Shown in pieces: positions 1-11,427 of a stretch of 64,000 bases of DNA (positions are counted from its first letter, which is position 1; every line of letters starts with the position of its first letter). The notes below the pieces were generated by a model. That model searched no databases. It was not told where the DNA came from and saw only the letters and a program-made list of their open reading frames with translations. A program made the translations under genes and the position numbers. The stretch covers positions 370,138-434,137 of the forward strand of contig JAHDVF020000089.1 of NCBI GenBank assembly GCA_022606425.2, written 5' to 3'. Source of the DNA: Lepidostoma basale. Taxonomy: Eukaryota > Arthropoda > Insecta > Trichoptera > Lepidostomatidae.

Positions 1-219
1 AATATTACTTTCACCTAAAACCAAATATTAGAATAAAAAATTATTCAAAGACATCAGTTAGTATTAGTACCTAAAAGTAAAAAATGACTATGCATGCGAT
101 CCGCAGCTTACGGGTTAAATAGTATTTGGCAAACATAAAAAAATTATAAAGACAATAAAAACATAAGCTTCAAGATTCACATAATAGTAATATTAGGAGT
201 AATAGCAAGTAAAATTTAC

Positions 220-395
220 CAGGTCTTGGGGGGAGGCGGTGCGCACTTAGGTGCCCCAATAATGATAACGATGGCCCCAGCCAGCATGCCTAGCCACAAA
301 AGCCAAAAGCCGACAAACATGATCCAGCGCAGGCGGACCCAGAAAGGGTCATTGCTGAATTTCAGCAGCTCTTCCTTGGTCAGACCGGTGAATCC
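220..395 (-). CDS. CD98hc: CD98hc coding exon 3 (membrane helix)
   Basis: Acceptor ACCCTCAG, then GFTGLTKEELLKFSNDPFWV, the transmembrane helix and a proline run. The donor GTAAAT splits a Trp codon, so the next exon lies outside the window. Confidence 0.85.
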
Positions 396-3379
396 CTGAG
401 GGTAATTAATACAATGAGAAAGGTGATAAAAAATATTATAAAACAATTTGTTTATATGTCATTTAGGAGACAACCAATTCAACTATTTTTATATGTGAAT
501 AGTTTGTAAGTCAAAAATTGTTAAAACAAATAATTTGAGTGGACTCAAACTATTGAATATTTTATTTGATATTGTAGAGTCCAATAGACCTTTTAATTTA
601 AATACAATTAGGCTTATTATCCGTTATAACAAAGGTGTTAAGTGCTTTAAACATAAAACAAAGAAAATTAGTGGCATCTTTAACCGCCCTGAGCATATAA
701 ATGTACGGGATACGGACACTTTAAACTTTACCATTCTGCGCTTTCCCGTTTCAGGTACGCTCTTGAGAAAAAATTATGTATCTAAAATGTACAAACCGTT
801 AGGGATACGTGCGTGTGCTAACAGCACTTGAGTACAAATCTTCACAAGTACGAGGTCTGTTCAAAAAGTATCGCGAATTTTATATTTTTTCAAAAAGTAT
901 TTATTTATTCATGAATATCTATTTTGTCCCCTTCAAAGTAATTCCCCTCGGATATAATACATTTATGCCAACGTTTTTTCCAATCCTCGAAGCACTTAAA
1001 AAAATCATTTTTTGTGATCTTGTTCAGCTCCTCCTTCGATGCCGTCTTTATCTCCTCAATCGTGGCGTAGCGTCGTCCTTTCATGGGCCTCTTCAGTTTT
1101 GGAAACAGGAAAAAGTCACAGGGGGCCAGGTCTGGGGAATACGGTGGCTGCGGCACCATTACTGTGTTGTTTTTGGCCAAATATTCGCGCACAAGCAACG
1201 ATGTGTGAGCAGGGGCGTTATCATGGTGCAAAAGCCAGTTTTTGTTCTTCCACAAATCCGGGCGTTTCTGGCGGATTGCTTCGCGCAAATTGCGCATAAC
1301 TTGCAGGTAATATTCCTTATTGACCGTACTACCCTGTGGCAAGAACTCATGATGCACCACGCCCCTGCAATCGAAGAAAACTGTGAGCAAAACCTTCACG
1401 TTCGACCGAACTTGGCGCGCTTTTTTTGGTCTTGGCTCATGCGGCAGCTTCCATTGGGATGATTGAGCTTTGGTTTCCACGTCATAACCATAAACCCATG
1501 ATTCGTCACCAGTTATGACCCTCTGGAGCACATTTGGGTCGTCACGGACCGAGTCCAACATCTCCTGAGCAATGTTAACGCGATGCTGTTTTTGGTCGAA
1601 ATTGAGCAATTTTGGCACGAATTTCGCGGCGACCCGACTCATGCCCAAATCATTGGTTAAAATCGAATGGCACGAGCCAATCGATATGTTTAGGTCCTCA
1701 GCAACTTCTCTAACGGTGATTCGACGATTGGCTAATACTATTTTCTTCACTTTATCAATGTTTTCGTCTGTTGTTGACGTGCTCGGGCGTCCGGCACGCT
1801 CTTCGTCGTTCATATCTTCTCGGCCCTCTGAGAACATTTTGTACCACCGATAAACGTTGCTTTGGTCCAAGGTAGCTTCACCATATGCCACAGTCAACAT
1901 TCGAAATGCGTCCGCGCACTTTATTTTGTTTTTCACACAAAATTTGATACAGATTCTTTGATCCATTTTTTGGAATAGGCAAAAATCGAAGACGAGCCAA
2001 AACACATCCAAGCAAAACAGCTGTCAAAAATTAACTAAACATTCAAAATGGCCGACCTTGTCAGCATAAGTAAGGGACATGAGTACCAACATAACGCTAC
2101 AAAAAAATCAAAAATCAAATATACGTAGCCAGCGGAAATTCAAAATTCGCGATACTTTTTGAACAGACCTCGTATGATAGTTTTAAAAGGGCTGGTGATG
2201 GTGTGCGGTCGAGTCTTCGACATTTCGTAATTTAAAAACATATAATTAAATTTAATTAATAAAAACGGTTTATTTTTGCCACATTTGGGCAAGTTACCTG
2301 AAGGCAGGGCGGTTAATGTGATGTTTGAACTACACTTATTATTCCACTTTGCACAGTTATTAGCCTTTCTGTTTAACACCAATTGGGATCAAAGACAATT
2401 TTTTTTACTTTTTGATACTTGCCACCTTTGTAATGATCAGCTCTCAATTCTTTAGAAAAAAAACTTACACAAACAAGATCATACATTGACCACACCTACA
2501 ATCGAAAACTACCAAACAAAATTGGTAATTTTTTCCCCACATATATGGAAAATATAAATTGCATAATAACAGATACAAATAATGTTTACTAATATTATAA
2601 CCCACCTGCTTGATTACCACAATATCGATCTTAGCATCCCCATTTTGGTGGTCAGCCGTGACAAACTTCACATCCGCCAGATCCCCCTTGGGAGAGAGCT
2701 TCTTCTCATCTTCAGCCAACATTTTCTCATCAGCTCCATCCACACAGTTATCGCCGTTTTCCTTCACCATATTGGAATTTTGCACTTCCTTATATTCTAG
2801 AAATAGACATTATTCAAAATTCAATTCAGTGAACTAAAGTCACATTCATTTATTAGCAACGGTTACCATTGAGAGAACTTGATTTGTTATAAGCGAAATC
2901 AATTGGATAATTACTATAAAAGTGGTGACTTCCTATGATTTAAAACGTATCAAGCCAAAAATAATGCCGTAAACATATAATAGAATAATCTATAAAATAC
3001 TGTTCGAAAAACACTTAATCGCGTGACCAGTAAATCACCGCAGGATGATGTTAAGTGTGTATTGGTAATTCATTAAAAACAGGTTCAATGTCTTTTGCGA
3101 TTTGAAAATGACAGCCATGCGGCCATTGCAAGATTTTAAAACGACAGAAATGCGATTAGATCGCAATTTACTCATGGATACACGTTCGATTATACTTACG
3201 GAATACATTCGAAAGCCTAAAAATTCAAAAATTGAGATGAGTTGAAGGATAAAATGATGTAATAACTATATTGATTTCTTACCAGTGTCTGTTTCAGGGA
3301 TAGTTTTGTAAGTTGCCTGCGCGTCCTCAGGCGGTTTGACTACTGCTCCATCTACATTCAGTTTCTTGAGTTCTGCCAT
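220..3379 (-). CDS. CD98hc: CD98hc / SLC3A2-type heavy chain, N-terminal three coding exons (partial)
   Basis: Coding exons on the minus strand are 3379-3283, 2796-2606 and 395-220. All junctions are GT/AG and the phase closes (97 + 191 nt, then phase 0). The first 155 residues are an acidic/lysine-rich cytoplasmic tail (1-113), then PFWVRLRW and one membrane helix (about 120-142), then APKC with Cys147. This matches the type II membrane anchor of CD98 heavy chain (SLC3A2). In the human protein the cysteine just outside the helix makes the disulfide to the light-chain amino-acid transporter, and Cys147 sits in the equivalent place. The alpha-amylase-like ectodomain must lie beyond base 1. The start ATG at 3379 follows a probable 5' UTR splice acceptor near 3387. 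The second coding intron holds a mariner. Family assignment is from recalled similarity, not a search. Confidence 0.85.
851..2172 (-). mobile_element. Full-length mariner element (copy 1)
   Basis: A 1,322-bp element with about 31-bp terminal inverted repeats starting CGAGGTCTGTTCAAAAAGTA. It is flanked by TA at 849-850 and 2173-2174, the mariner target duplication. It lies in the second coding intron of CD98hc, in the same orientation as the gene. A second, decayed copy lies at 53950-55260 in the opposite orientation. Both TIRs and the ORF look intact, so the element is potentially mobile or recent. Confidence 0.95.
905..1966 (-). CDS. Mariner transposase, apparently intact
   Basis: A 353-residue ORF counted from MDQRICIKFC, the usual mariner start; an in-frame ATG 15 codons upstream gives 368 residues but is less typical. 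An N-terminal paired-like helix-turn-helix region (about 1-120, including GRPSTST) is followed by a DDE/D catalytic domain. The catalytic aspartates are Asp154 (ITGDESWVYG), Asp249 (HHDNAPAH) and Asp284 (YSPDLAPCD), with 34 residues between the last two. That DD34D spacing and the YSPDLAP signature define mariner within Tc1/mariner. The length is that of active family members and no internal stop is seen. Activity is untested. Confidence 0.95.
   Translation of the reverse strand: MDQRICIKFCVKNKIKCADAFRMLTVAYGEATLDQSNVYRWYKMFSEGREDMNDEERAGRPSTSTTDENIDKVKKIVLANRRITVREVAEDLNISIGSCHSILTNDLGMSRVAAKFVPKLLNFDQKQHRVNIAQEMLDSVRDDPNVLQRVITGDESWVYGYDVETKAQSSQWKLPHEPRPKKARQVRSNVKVLLTVFFDCRGVVHHEFLPQGSTVNKEYYLQVMRNLREAIRQKRPDLWKNKNWLLHHDNAPAHTSLLVREYLAKNNTVMVPQPPYSPDLAPCDFFLFPKLKRPMKGRRYATIEEIKTASKEELNKITKNDFFKCFEDWKKRWHKCIISEGNYFEGDKIDIHE
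2606..2796 (-). CDS. CD98hc: CD98hc coding exon 2 (cytoplasmic tail)
   Basis: Acceptor TTTCTAG, then EYKEVQNSNM and an acidic/lysine-rich stretch ending DIVVIKQ at the donor GTGGGT. Joining to exon 1 restores a Glu codon across the junction. Confidence 0.8.
3283..3379 (-). CDS. CD98hc: CD98hc coding exon 1 (start codon)
   Basis: Begins MAELKKLNVDGAVVKPPEDA. It ends after ACT G, followed by the donor GTAAGAAATC. The ATG lies a few bases after a TAG acceptor, so a non-coding leader exon is expected upstream. Confidence 0.8.
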
Positions 3380-3387
3380 AGTCGAAG

Positions 3388-3500
3388 CTATTAATAGAAA
3401 CAAGTTTCGCTTTGAGTGGGAGTTAGCTACGCAAATAATTTAAACCAATTACCGCCGTATACAATTTCCACCTCCGAGCGAATTGCGACAAGGACAAACG
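3388..3500 (-). promoter_or_regulatory. Probable CD98hc 5' UTR exon and promoter side of a shared bidirectional promoter
   Basis: A donor-like GGCG/GTAATTGG at about 3453 (minus) and an acceptor at about 3388 suggest a non-coding first exon just upstream of 3453. The head-to-head ACTMAP start at 3714 leaves only about 0.2 kb for both promoters. No clear TATA box was identified. The start site is inferred. Confidence 0.4.
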
Positions 3501-3713
3501 CCCATAGAAGATTCAGGAATGCAAAAAGAATAGTTTAGACCATAGATAAATAGTTTATGATATCAAATTTTACATAGACAATAAAAAACATTTCGTTTAG
3601 AATTTTGAACAATTTTATTTGACATTTGTATTTTGACGTTAATTTTTAGGTTAAGTTTTGTTAAATATTACAAAATACTAATTTATTTTTGTTATTTTTT
3701 AAAGATACTCAAT

Positions 3714-4198
3714 ATGTCTGTGAATCATACGTGTCCCCCTCCACCCCCTTTACCAATTCAAAATTCAATAATTTCTAAGGAAAGTGTATTGAAGTCAAAT
3801 AATTCAATTATTCCTAATTTGAAATGTGTCTGGGCATCAAAGTATTCAGAATTACAATATGCCTGTGCTAGATTTGATGTATGTGTCTCACACGAACCAT
3901 TTTGTTTCGTCTACTCACATTTTGAATCCCTTTTACAAGAAGGACCAATGTGTGGACTCGTCGCAATATCTATGTTTCTGAATAAAAATATTTTACCCTT
4001 TGACTTGCTAAAGATAGCTAAGGATAAAGGATTTTCCAACAATGGTGAACTATTTAGTGTTAAATATGCTTATTCGGTTCTTCAAACTGCTTTAAGTCTC
4101 ACAAATCTTTCTCATATAAAAATTGAGGTCCAGAAGAAGCAACTATTTTCCTCAGAAGTAATATCGTCTCTTTTAGCTGGGTGTGTGATTCTGGTGCC
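3714..4198 (+). CDS. ACTMAP: ACTMAP exon 1 (catalytic cysteine)
   Basis: Carries the proline-rich N-terminus and the GPMCG nucleophile motif. It ends two bases into a Pro codon at a GT donor. Confidence 0.82.
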
Positions 4199-5052
4199 GT
4201 ATCCTTTTGGTTTTCTATCTCGCAAAAGTTGTTAATTGCAGTGAAATATGTTTATAATCAAATTCTACTTGAAACTTAATGAGGTGCAGGAAATTTAAAA
4301 TTTAAAAAATGTACGCAGATATGATCTATAATTAATTGATGATCACACTATTTGCATGGAGCATTTTTATCCTGACTCATTTTATTAATCTTACCCACAC
4401 TTTTACAGCGTAATATAAATATTTTAATTTTAAGAGTTTGTTAATAGTTTTAATAAAAATTGTAAATTTGTTGAATAATGGAATAATGTTTATGGATTTT
4501 TTTAAGTTACTTTCTTTGACATTTTATTAAAAATGCAGATTTAAAATTAATATTACAAAATAATTTAATGGGGTATTTTCAATGAAATATTCAATAAGTA
4601 AACAAATACTTTCGCATGAAACGCTTAATTTACGGTGTGACATTATTAAAAATAAATTAAAACACATTATTGCTTTACTTCATTTTGGTCATAGCACACA
4701 AAATTTTTCTTGACTTTGCCACAGTTATGACTCGGACCGCAATCATTCTCCGTGTTTAAAAAAAGGCCATAAAGCACACTGGGCGCTCGTGTCTGGCATT
4801 ATTATTGTATCTCCACCTGATCCTGAAACGGGATACCACCCGGAGAGCGTATATGTAACGACCAAGAACGGAAAGTCCTTACACGTGGGCTTGTGGAGAT
4901 TGAAGGACTTGGAGGACAGCAACCAGAACCTAGTAGAGTTCTCCCCTGACAGAGAATATGACCAGCTGGAGTATGTCATGCCTGAATGTGGGTTGGATGG
5001 AGAAGATGGACTAAAGGGTCAGTTTATTTTGATTCACCCAGTTTCAAAATAG
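3714..5052 (+). CDS. ACTMAP: Actin maturation protease (ACTMAP/C19orf54 homologue)
   Basis: Two exons, 3714-4198 and 4725-5052, encode 270 residues. Splicing at CC/GTATCC and TTGCCACAG joins to VPYDSDRNHSPC, reproducing the conserved family block across the intron. Residues 8-15 are proline-rich. Residues 75-84 (QEGPMCGLVA) hold the cysteine-protease nucleophile Cys80. Residues 172-182 (CLKKGHKAHWA) hold the likely catalytic His. The family removes the N-acetylated residue from newly made actin in the cytosol. The open frame extends upstream to 3633, but that stretch is hydrophobic and unlike the family, so I start at MSVNHTC. Unspliced, the frame runs into a stop at 4235. The promoter is shared with CD98hc. 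Confidence 0.85.
4725..5052 (+). CDS. ACTMAP: ACTMAP exon 2 (catalytic histidine)
   Basis: Starts after TTTGCCACAG with one base completing Pro, then YDSDRNHSPC and GHKAHWA. It ends at TAG after FILIHPVSK. Confidence 0.82.
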
Positions 5053-5301
5053 ATAGTGAGATTTTAAACTGTATACACTATTTATTCTCATAATTGGCCA
5101 TTTTCTGTCATTGTTTATTGTTCTAATCATAGATTTTTTAAACATGATACATGTATATATAGGAGTCAAGCATATTAAGTACAATATTTTGATGATTTTT
5201 ATTGTAATTATTTGTATTTTAGAATTTATAAGAATATATCGTCTGAATAATAGCAACAACAACAATAATAACAAACCATCACGCCGTTTACTACTCTTGA
5301 A

Positions 5302-5712
5302 GCACTGCCAGTGTTAGGGTAAATGGGGACATCACGCTTTGGTTTGATAGCACAAAGGGTGTTAAGCAGGGCTGCGTGATGTCTCCATGGTTGTTCAATC
5401 TGTATATGGACAAGTGTATGAAAGAACTGAAAGTATGAAAAAACTTCTTCATAATAATGAGCTATTTTCTGCTCATATTGAAGATTGTAAAATAAATTCT
5501 AATATCATTGATTTAAATGTTTGATGTTAGTCTTTTTAAAAAAAAAAAAAAAAGGATTAAATGCTGGTGCTAAGATGAGTGATTCGTCTGTAAATTGTCT
5601 GCTTTACGCGGACGATGCTGTTCTCGTTGCAGATAGTGCGGACGAATTACAAGTCTTCGTGTCGAGAATGTATGAGGTATGCAAGTTAAATGATTTAACG
5701 TGCGTTTAGATG
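5302..5712 (+). mobile_element. LINE-A fragment: reverse transcriptase palm, interrupted by a SINE-like insert
   Basis: Reads VKQGCVMSPWLFNLYMD, then, after an unrelated insert (about 5443-5553, ending in an A-run), continues NCLLYADDAVLVADSADEL. YADD is the RT catalytic box. The two halves belong to one element split by a later insertion. No intact ORF remains. Confidence 0.75.
5443..5553 (+). mobile_element. SINE-like repeat (family 2) nested in LINE-A
   Basis: Contains AATGAGCTATTTTCTGCTCA and ends in a poly-A run. The same sequence recurs at about 14440-14620 and 60945-61090, where a tRNA-like B-box (GGATTCAAGCC) precedes it. Confidence 0.55.
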
Positions 5713-5830
5713 CTGTGAGTTATAACAAAATCTGTAAGTTTTTTTAGTTTCTAGGTACTGTGGGAAAGAAACTTTATTTAGATAGTCCTTTAAATTTTTT
5801 TTTTATTAGCAGGATGTCTAATGTTAACGT
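5709..5830 (+). repeat. Direct repeat, copy 1 of 2
   Basis: About 125 bases beginning GATGCTGTGAGTTATAACAA recur in direct orientation at 6730-6850 with scattered differences. Function unknown. Confidence 0.6.
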
Positions 5831-5955
5831 AATAGCAAAAAATGTCAATTGCTTGTACGAAAATGTCACTTTGCCTGTACCAAAATTACATAAATTTAAT
5901 TTAAGTGTTGTGACAACTGCCTTTTATCTAATAGGCATATTGAAATAATCTTAAT

Positions 5956-6003
5956 AATTATATGTCCTCAAAGCACTAATACCCGCTTTGAGGACATATA
6001 ATT
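5956..6003. repeat. Perfect 19-bp inverted repeat (hairpin)
   Basis: AATTATATGTCCTCAAAGC pairs with its exact complement across a 10-base loop. It stands alone in AT-rich intergenic DNA. It could be a fold-back remnant or a transcribed hairpin. Confidence 0.6.
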
Positions 6004-6729
6004 GTTAAAATTTTTACAGGTGGCAAAACCTCGGACACAATGCCGTGAAAAAAAGTTTAATCTGCTATATGTGCCAATTTTGCGATGTGTCTCTTCATAA
6101 AGGAGAATGTTTTTTTAAATACCACACTTTACAAAAATATGAGTGTTTAGTTTTAGCGGAAATGTTATAAAAATTATGACAATTTTTACGTATTAGTTTA
6201 TAAAGTGAAGATGTATTAAAACAGTCACATTTTGCTTAAATGAAAAATATGAATCATATTTTTAAAAATTATTGAAATCTAATCGTTACTTTTAAATCTA
6301 TTGCTTTATTTTTTAAATATGCATTCTTTCACATATCTCCCAAATTCTTTTTCCTATTGGCCTAATTTTGCTCTGTGTCAGCTTCATAAACTCATTTTAT
6401 AGTTATAGGTGCATTTGTAAAACAAAAAAAATCTACATCTTCATGATTTACAGCAATGCAATGATGATGATAATTTATGCATAATACCATTTTCTCGGTC
6501 ACTGATAATCTATTCAAAAATAAGAAAAGTTTCCACAAACCTTCTAAAATTAAAAAAAAAAAAATGTTATTTGAAATTTCATAGAAGAAACGAACTGGAG
6601 AAGCCCGTTGAAGACACAAATATTAGTGGATTTTAACTAAATATACATTTTAATTATTATTTTTATAAATTTTATTTTAATTATTTCTAAAATTTCCTTT
6701 GTTATTTTGAATTCAACTGTGATGGTTTT

Positions 6730-6850
6730 AGATGCTGTGAGTTATGACAAAATCTGTAAGTTGTTTAGTTTGTAGACACCGTGGGAAAGCAAGTTTATTT
6801 TGATCGTCCTTTAAATTATTTTTTTTATTACCAGGATGTCTAATGTTGGA
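6730..6850 (+). repeat. Direct repeat, copy 2 of 2
   Basis: The partner of 5709-5830, about 1 kb downstream. It starts GATGCTGTGAGTTATGACAA and ends around CAGGATGTCTAATGTT. Confidence 0.6.
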
Positions 6851-7009
6851 TTAATTTAAGTTCTTTATATAGTCATTACAATTTTATGTTTTTTAGATTT
6901 TAATAAGACTGCATTATTTATTTAGTGTTTAATAAAAGTATTTATTTGTGAACTGCCTTGTTTAATTTCATTTTCGATCTGTATGCACTCCTTGATATTA
7001 TATATTTTG

Positions 7010-10000
7010 ATAAAATTTTATGGAAGAAAATAATAAATACACTTTGTGCATGTTGATTTGGGTATTAACTATACATTTAGAAAATACAATGAGATAAAAA
7101 ATATCTGTAAAATTACAGGTAAAAATACCCTTCCAGCACAAGCGCCCTTGAGGTGAGTTACTCACGAAAACGGTGCTATGTACATCAATTAGCCTAATAA
7201 TTAATATTATAGTGAGTAAGTATGAAGGAAAACAATTTTTGTGATGTAATACATTTATTCACATATTAAATATTTGGATAAAGATAAACATACATTATAT
7301 TATAGCCTACAGTCTAGTACGCCAAGCAATTATTCCATAATTATTGGGGTTCTATTTTTCAGAATAACTATCATCAGTCTATAAATGCATTTAAGAAAAC
7401 AAATTATTCTAGGGAATTTACTTTTTGTATGGCTTCTGATGATGTAACACAATAAAGTTGGCTATGGATGTCAATACGGGGACTGCACATGTATTGAAAA
7501 ATTTAACAATTCTTACATGCACTTGTACTCATTTGATGATTTGTGCAATATTATTACCCGTCACTTGAAAAGTTTTATTAAAATCATTGACAATAAATCA
7601 TCTTTATATTAAATGTTATGGAATTTCAACATTATAACACGGGTGTTACAGATGTTTTACAATAGTACGAGGTACATCTGTTGGGATTTTGTGAAATAAC
7701 AGAAGTCTCGTATTGGTAAGTTTGTATCTTACATACATTAATTTCACAAGTGTTTAAGAATACTACTAATTTTGTCAATAACTCTGTTTTTTTAATATAA
7801 ATTTTGAGTGAAATGATCAATTGTGTATATGCCACAAACTTCTTGGACCAAACCAAGATTTATAGAGCCAAGAGCCTCAACAATTCAACAAACATTTATA
7901 GACGTTCTACTACAATATGTATTGCGTAATTTTATTTATTGAAATAAATTTCACTAACATTGAAGATTTAGCTTATGGGACCTTCTACAAAGTTCACCCC
8001 TATGGTAATATTTTATGAAAATCTAAATTTTTACCAGAATCCAAAAAATGCTATTGGCGTTTACAATATCACGTGGTATACAGTTTACTTTTAAATCAGA
8101 TAAATTTTACACAAGCACGTGGGAGATTGCAATCCCCGTAGTATTCAATTGTAATAACTTAAAGTTTACCAAGAAGATTGTGATAAGATTATTATCATAA
8201 AACTTTGATTATTAGATAACATTTTCTTTTTAAATAAATTATTTGTTCAAACACAGAGCTGGCTCAAAGATAACCATTGAAATAACTCTTATTTATTAAT
8301 TTTTTGTCAAGTTCTGCACATTCATTATTTTAATTTATAAAACGGATACATTAGAACCATTTTATAATCACATATTATTCAATAAAATACTTCCATTTAT
8401 ATTGGTAAATATCAAAATTTCATCTATGTATTATTTAACTTGGATAAAAAAAGCACAAAATAAAATTTGTTGAAATTAAGGAAAACACGATCTCAATTGC
8501 TTATTAATTGTCAATATGTTAGAATATAATAGAAGATACTTCAAGTATTATTATGTTTTGTGCCAACTCTGATTTTGCCTTATTTGAGATGAGTCTAACA
8601 AAGTTATTAAATGTATCTAGGTTACTGATGAAGCATCCATTTACCTTAGAAGGTATAAATTAATACAATGCATCACGATGCTTTATTGTCAGAAGAACCG
8701 TAAATTACAGGCGCACATTGATGGTTTTGTTGTGATCTGTAATACCAGTTGTCATTCGTGGTTAGGTCTATCCAAGTTAATTATATCGGCTTTTATTGTT
8801 TCTATCATTATTTATTAGAAGCAGATTTTAACAATGCAGATGCATAATTTTATAGAAAAGTTCATCGATCATGTTGCAAAACATTCATTGATATGTTATT
8901 TTTTACAACAATAACGAGTTACGTTTTTGAATTTACAATTACATACACAACACACCCGCAGTTGCAGATGATGTCTATAACTTACAAATTTGTTTAAAAA
9001 AATCAATTGGAAAAAATACAACAGGAAGACATTCCGGTAATATTATTTTGTATAATACATTAGTAGTATAACAACCATGACTAATTTTTATTTATTTATT
9101 ACACATACATTAGGTATGTTAATTTTAATGAGACATTTAACATTTGATATTTTAGCATTGATTACATTATAACCACCAAGCTACATTTACACGGATAAAA
9201 GATTTAGTTAACCATAATACCTAATTGGGTGTACTTTTTTTCCCTTAAACACTCTGTTGTAACAATTTTGTATTTTATTCTTGAAGAATTATTATATTAA
9301 TTACTTTATATCTAGTTAAGTCTTAAAACGATTATTGATTTTCCATATATAAAAGATTCCGAACTTCGTACAGTATGCAAAACTACATTTGGCAATTTTA
9401 TTGCGGAACAAAATAATCTTTTCAATTTACAGATAAACATTTATTTATTTACGATTTTATTTGGAACACTTACATTATAAATATTCACATTTTATGAATG
9501 GGACATTGATGTTTTAACATTTTTTTAAGAGTTGAAAATGAAACAGACATTTTGTCTGTGATCAGGTGTGGAATAAAATAAGTTATGGCGTAAAAGAGAA
9601 ACAATTTTCTTATTTTTGCCATCATTTTATGTTGTCGGTTCACATTTGAAAAACGTAGTATTTTAACGTTTTCAGACCATAAGTGTCTTTAAATTTTAAG
9701 ATGTCTGCGGTCCAAAATATGTAGAAAATATTATGTTATTCAAATGAGAACTAATTTGTTCTGCCAAAGGAGTTACTCTCATGACAAATAGTGTTAAAAT
9801 GCCTCAGGGAAAAAGTATTTAAAAGAGAAAATTTACTACTCCATTAAGCATTAGAATTTAAGGATAAATATCACTTATTCTATAATATGCTGGCTGAATA
9901 TTGTATCACACACTACACTCTCAGTGATCAGCGCGACTCTAGCATTACCTCTCAAGACTGGCTCCCAAACAGCAGTCATCGATATCTTTTACAAATTCAT

Positions 10001-11427
10001 AAACAGCGATTAAATAAACAGTAACATAAATCACAAACACTTGACTGTAAGAAAGGATGACTCAATTTTATTGTCTATCAAAGCTCACATACAAATTGAT
10101 TGTTGATTGTTCTGTAGTATATTCAAATACATCGAGTCAGAGATCATTTTATTTTCCTTTGGTTTTCAAAATAATGCAGATATTACGTTTCCAATTTTAA
10201 TTTGGTTAAATAATTCATAACATTATCAGTTGAATATGTGTTCATACGATCGGGACACCAAGAACATTAGCAGCCGTAGTTTTTGGCAGAGATGCAGATT
10301 ATATATTAACCATTTTATCATTGGTTTTTTATGTTTGTAATAAAAAAAAAACATTTAATAATTATAATAAAAGTACAGACATACACAGATATATCGATGT
10401 CAATTCATTTTAATATTACATTATTGGAATTATGCTGTAAGAGCATACTTCCTAATTTTAAGTTATCAATGACTGAAAATTAAAACACTTTAATATAATT
10501 ATGTCTCATGGTCAAACTAAATTATCAACACGTAGAATGATGATGAAGCCAAATTGAATGAATTTTTCTTGGATTATTAAGGAATAACATGAAATTTTGG
10601 CAGCGTGAGTACCATAGATAAAAGTTGAATTCTTACAAAATGAAATACATTATATACACGGACTCAGAAACTCCACATTATAATTAATAAATACGGAATT
10701 AAAAAACTTAAACGTACTGTAATCTAGGATATCATAGTTCTTTACCACTAAATAATAAATACTTTACGGGTTATATCACATCAGATCCAATTGGGTATGA
10801 TATTGCCTTCCTCAGTACCGCATTCACACATCGCGCACAGCAGCACACTTTTCTAACAAGTAAAATAAGCTTTACATACAAATTTTAATTTATTCGCATA
10901 AATTGTCAAATAATGCACATTTCGTATTCTTACAGAATCGTAACGTTGGGTCTAACTTTATTCAAAACCCGAATCGTTGTGAAGTGCCCTGAGATTCACA
11001 AACACAATTATATACAGACACTATTTTCAATATATTAATCTGAAAACATTATAGAAATTTACGATATACAATACATAATATTTAGAGAGATATAAAATAT
11101 GAATAATTTCATGCTTCATGATAATAAATAAGGTAATCTTATTACATGAGACAAAATATAATAAAAAATATTTTCTTTTATAAATAAATAAAATAATGCA
11201 CATTCACACTTAGAGCATCGCTACTGACTTCACACCATTTAAAAATCATAATAAATACACACTAAATCTAGGGCCCCCTTCAAACTGGCGACATGTTCGC
11301 CACTATTTGAAAAGAGAACATCTAGGAACAAACGAGATACGATATGACTGGAATTGCCACTTGGAAAAAATATACAATACAATCTCACAGCACGTGGCAC
11401 TGCGAAGATACAGCGCAGTAAGCATGT
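7010..11427 (-). other. Repeat-poor AT-rich stretch, possible long PACS 3' UTR / intergenic
   Basis: No coding region recognised on either strand. None of the repeat families that crowd the rest of the window was seen. It lies immediately 3' of the PACS stop codon. Several TTTATT (AATAAA on the minus strand) occur, for example near 7252, 7929, 8282 and 9084, so the cleavage site cannot be fixed. Confidence 0.4.

Noticed and set aside
809..1462. 217-codon plus-strand ORF
   Set aside because: It is antisense to the mariner transposase; the smaller plus ORFs at 1039 and 1572 are also shadows of it.
3633..3713. Upstream extension of the ACTMAP frame (27 codons)
   Set aside because: Hydrophobic, AT-rich and unlike the family N-terminus; more likely 5' UTR.
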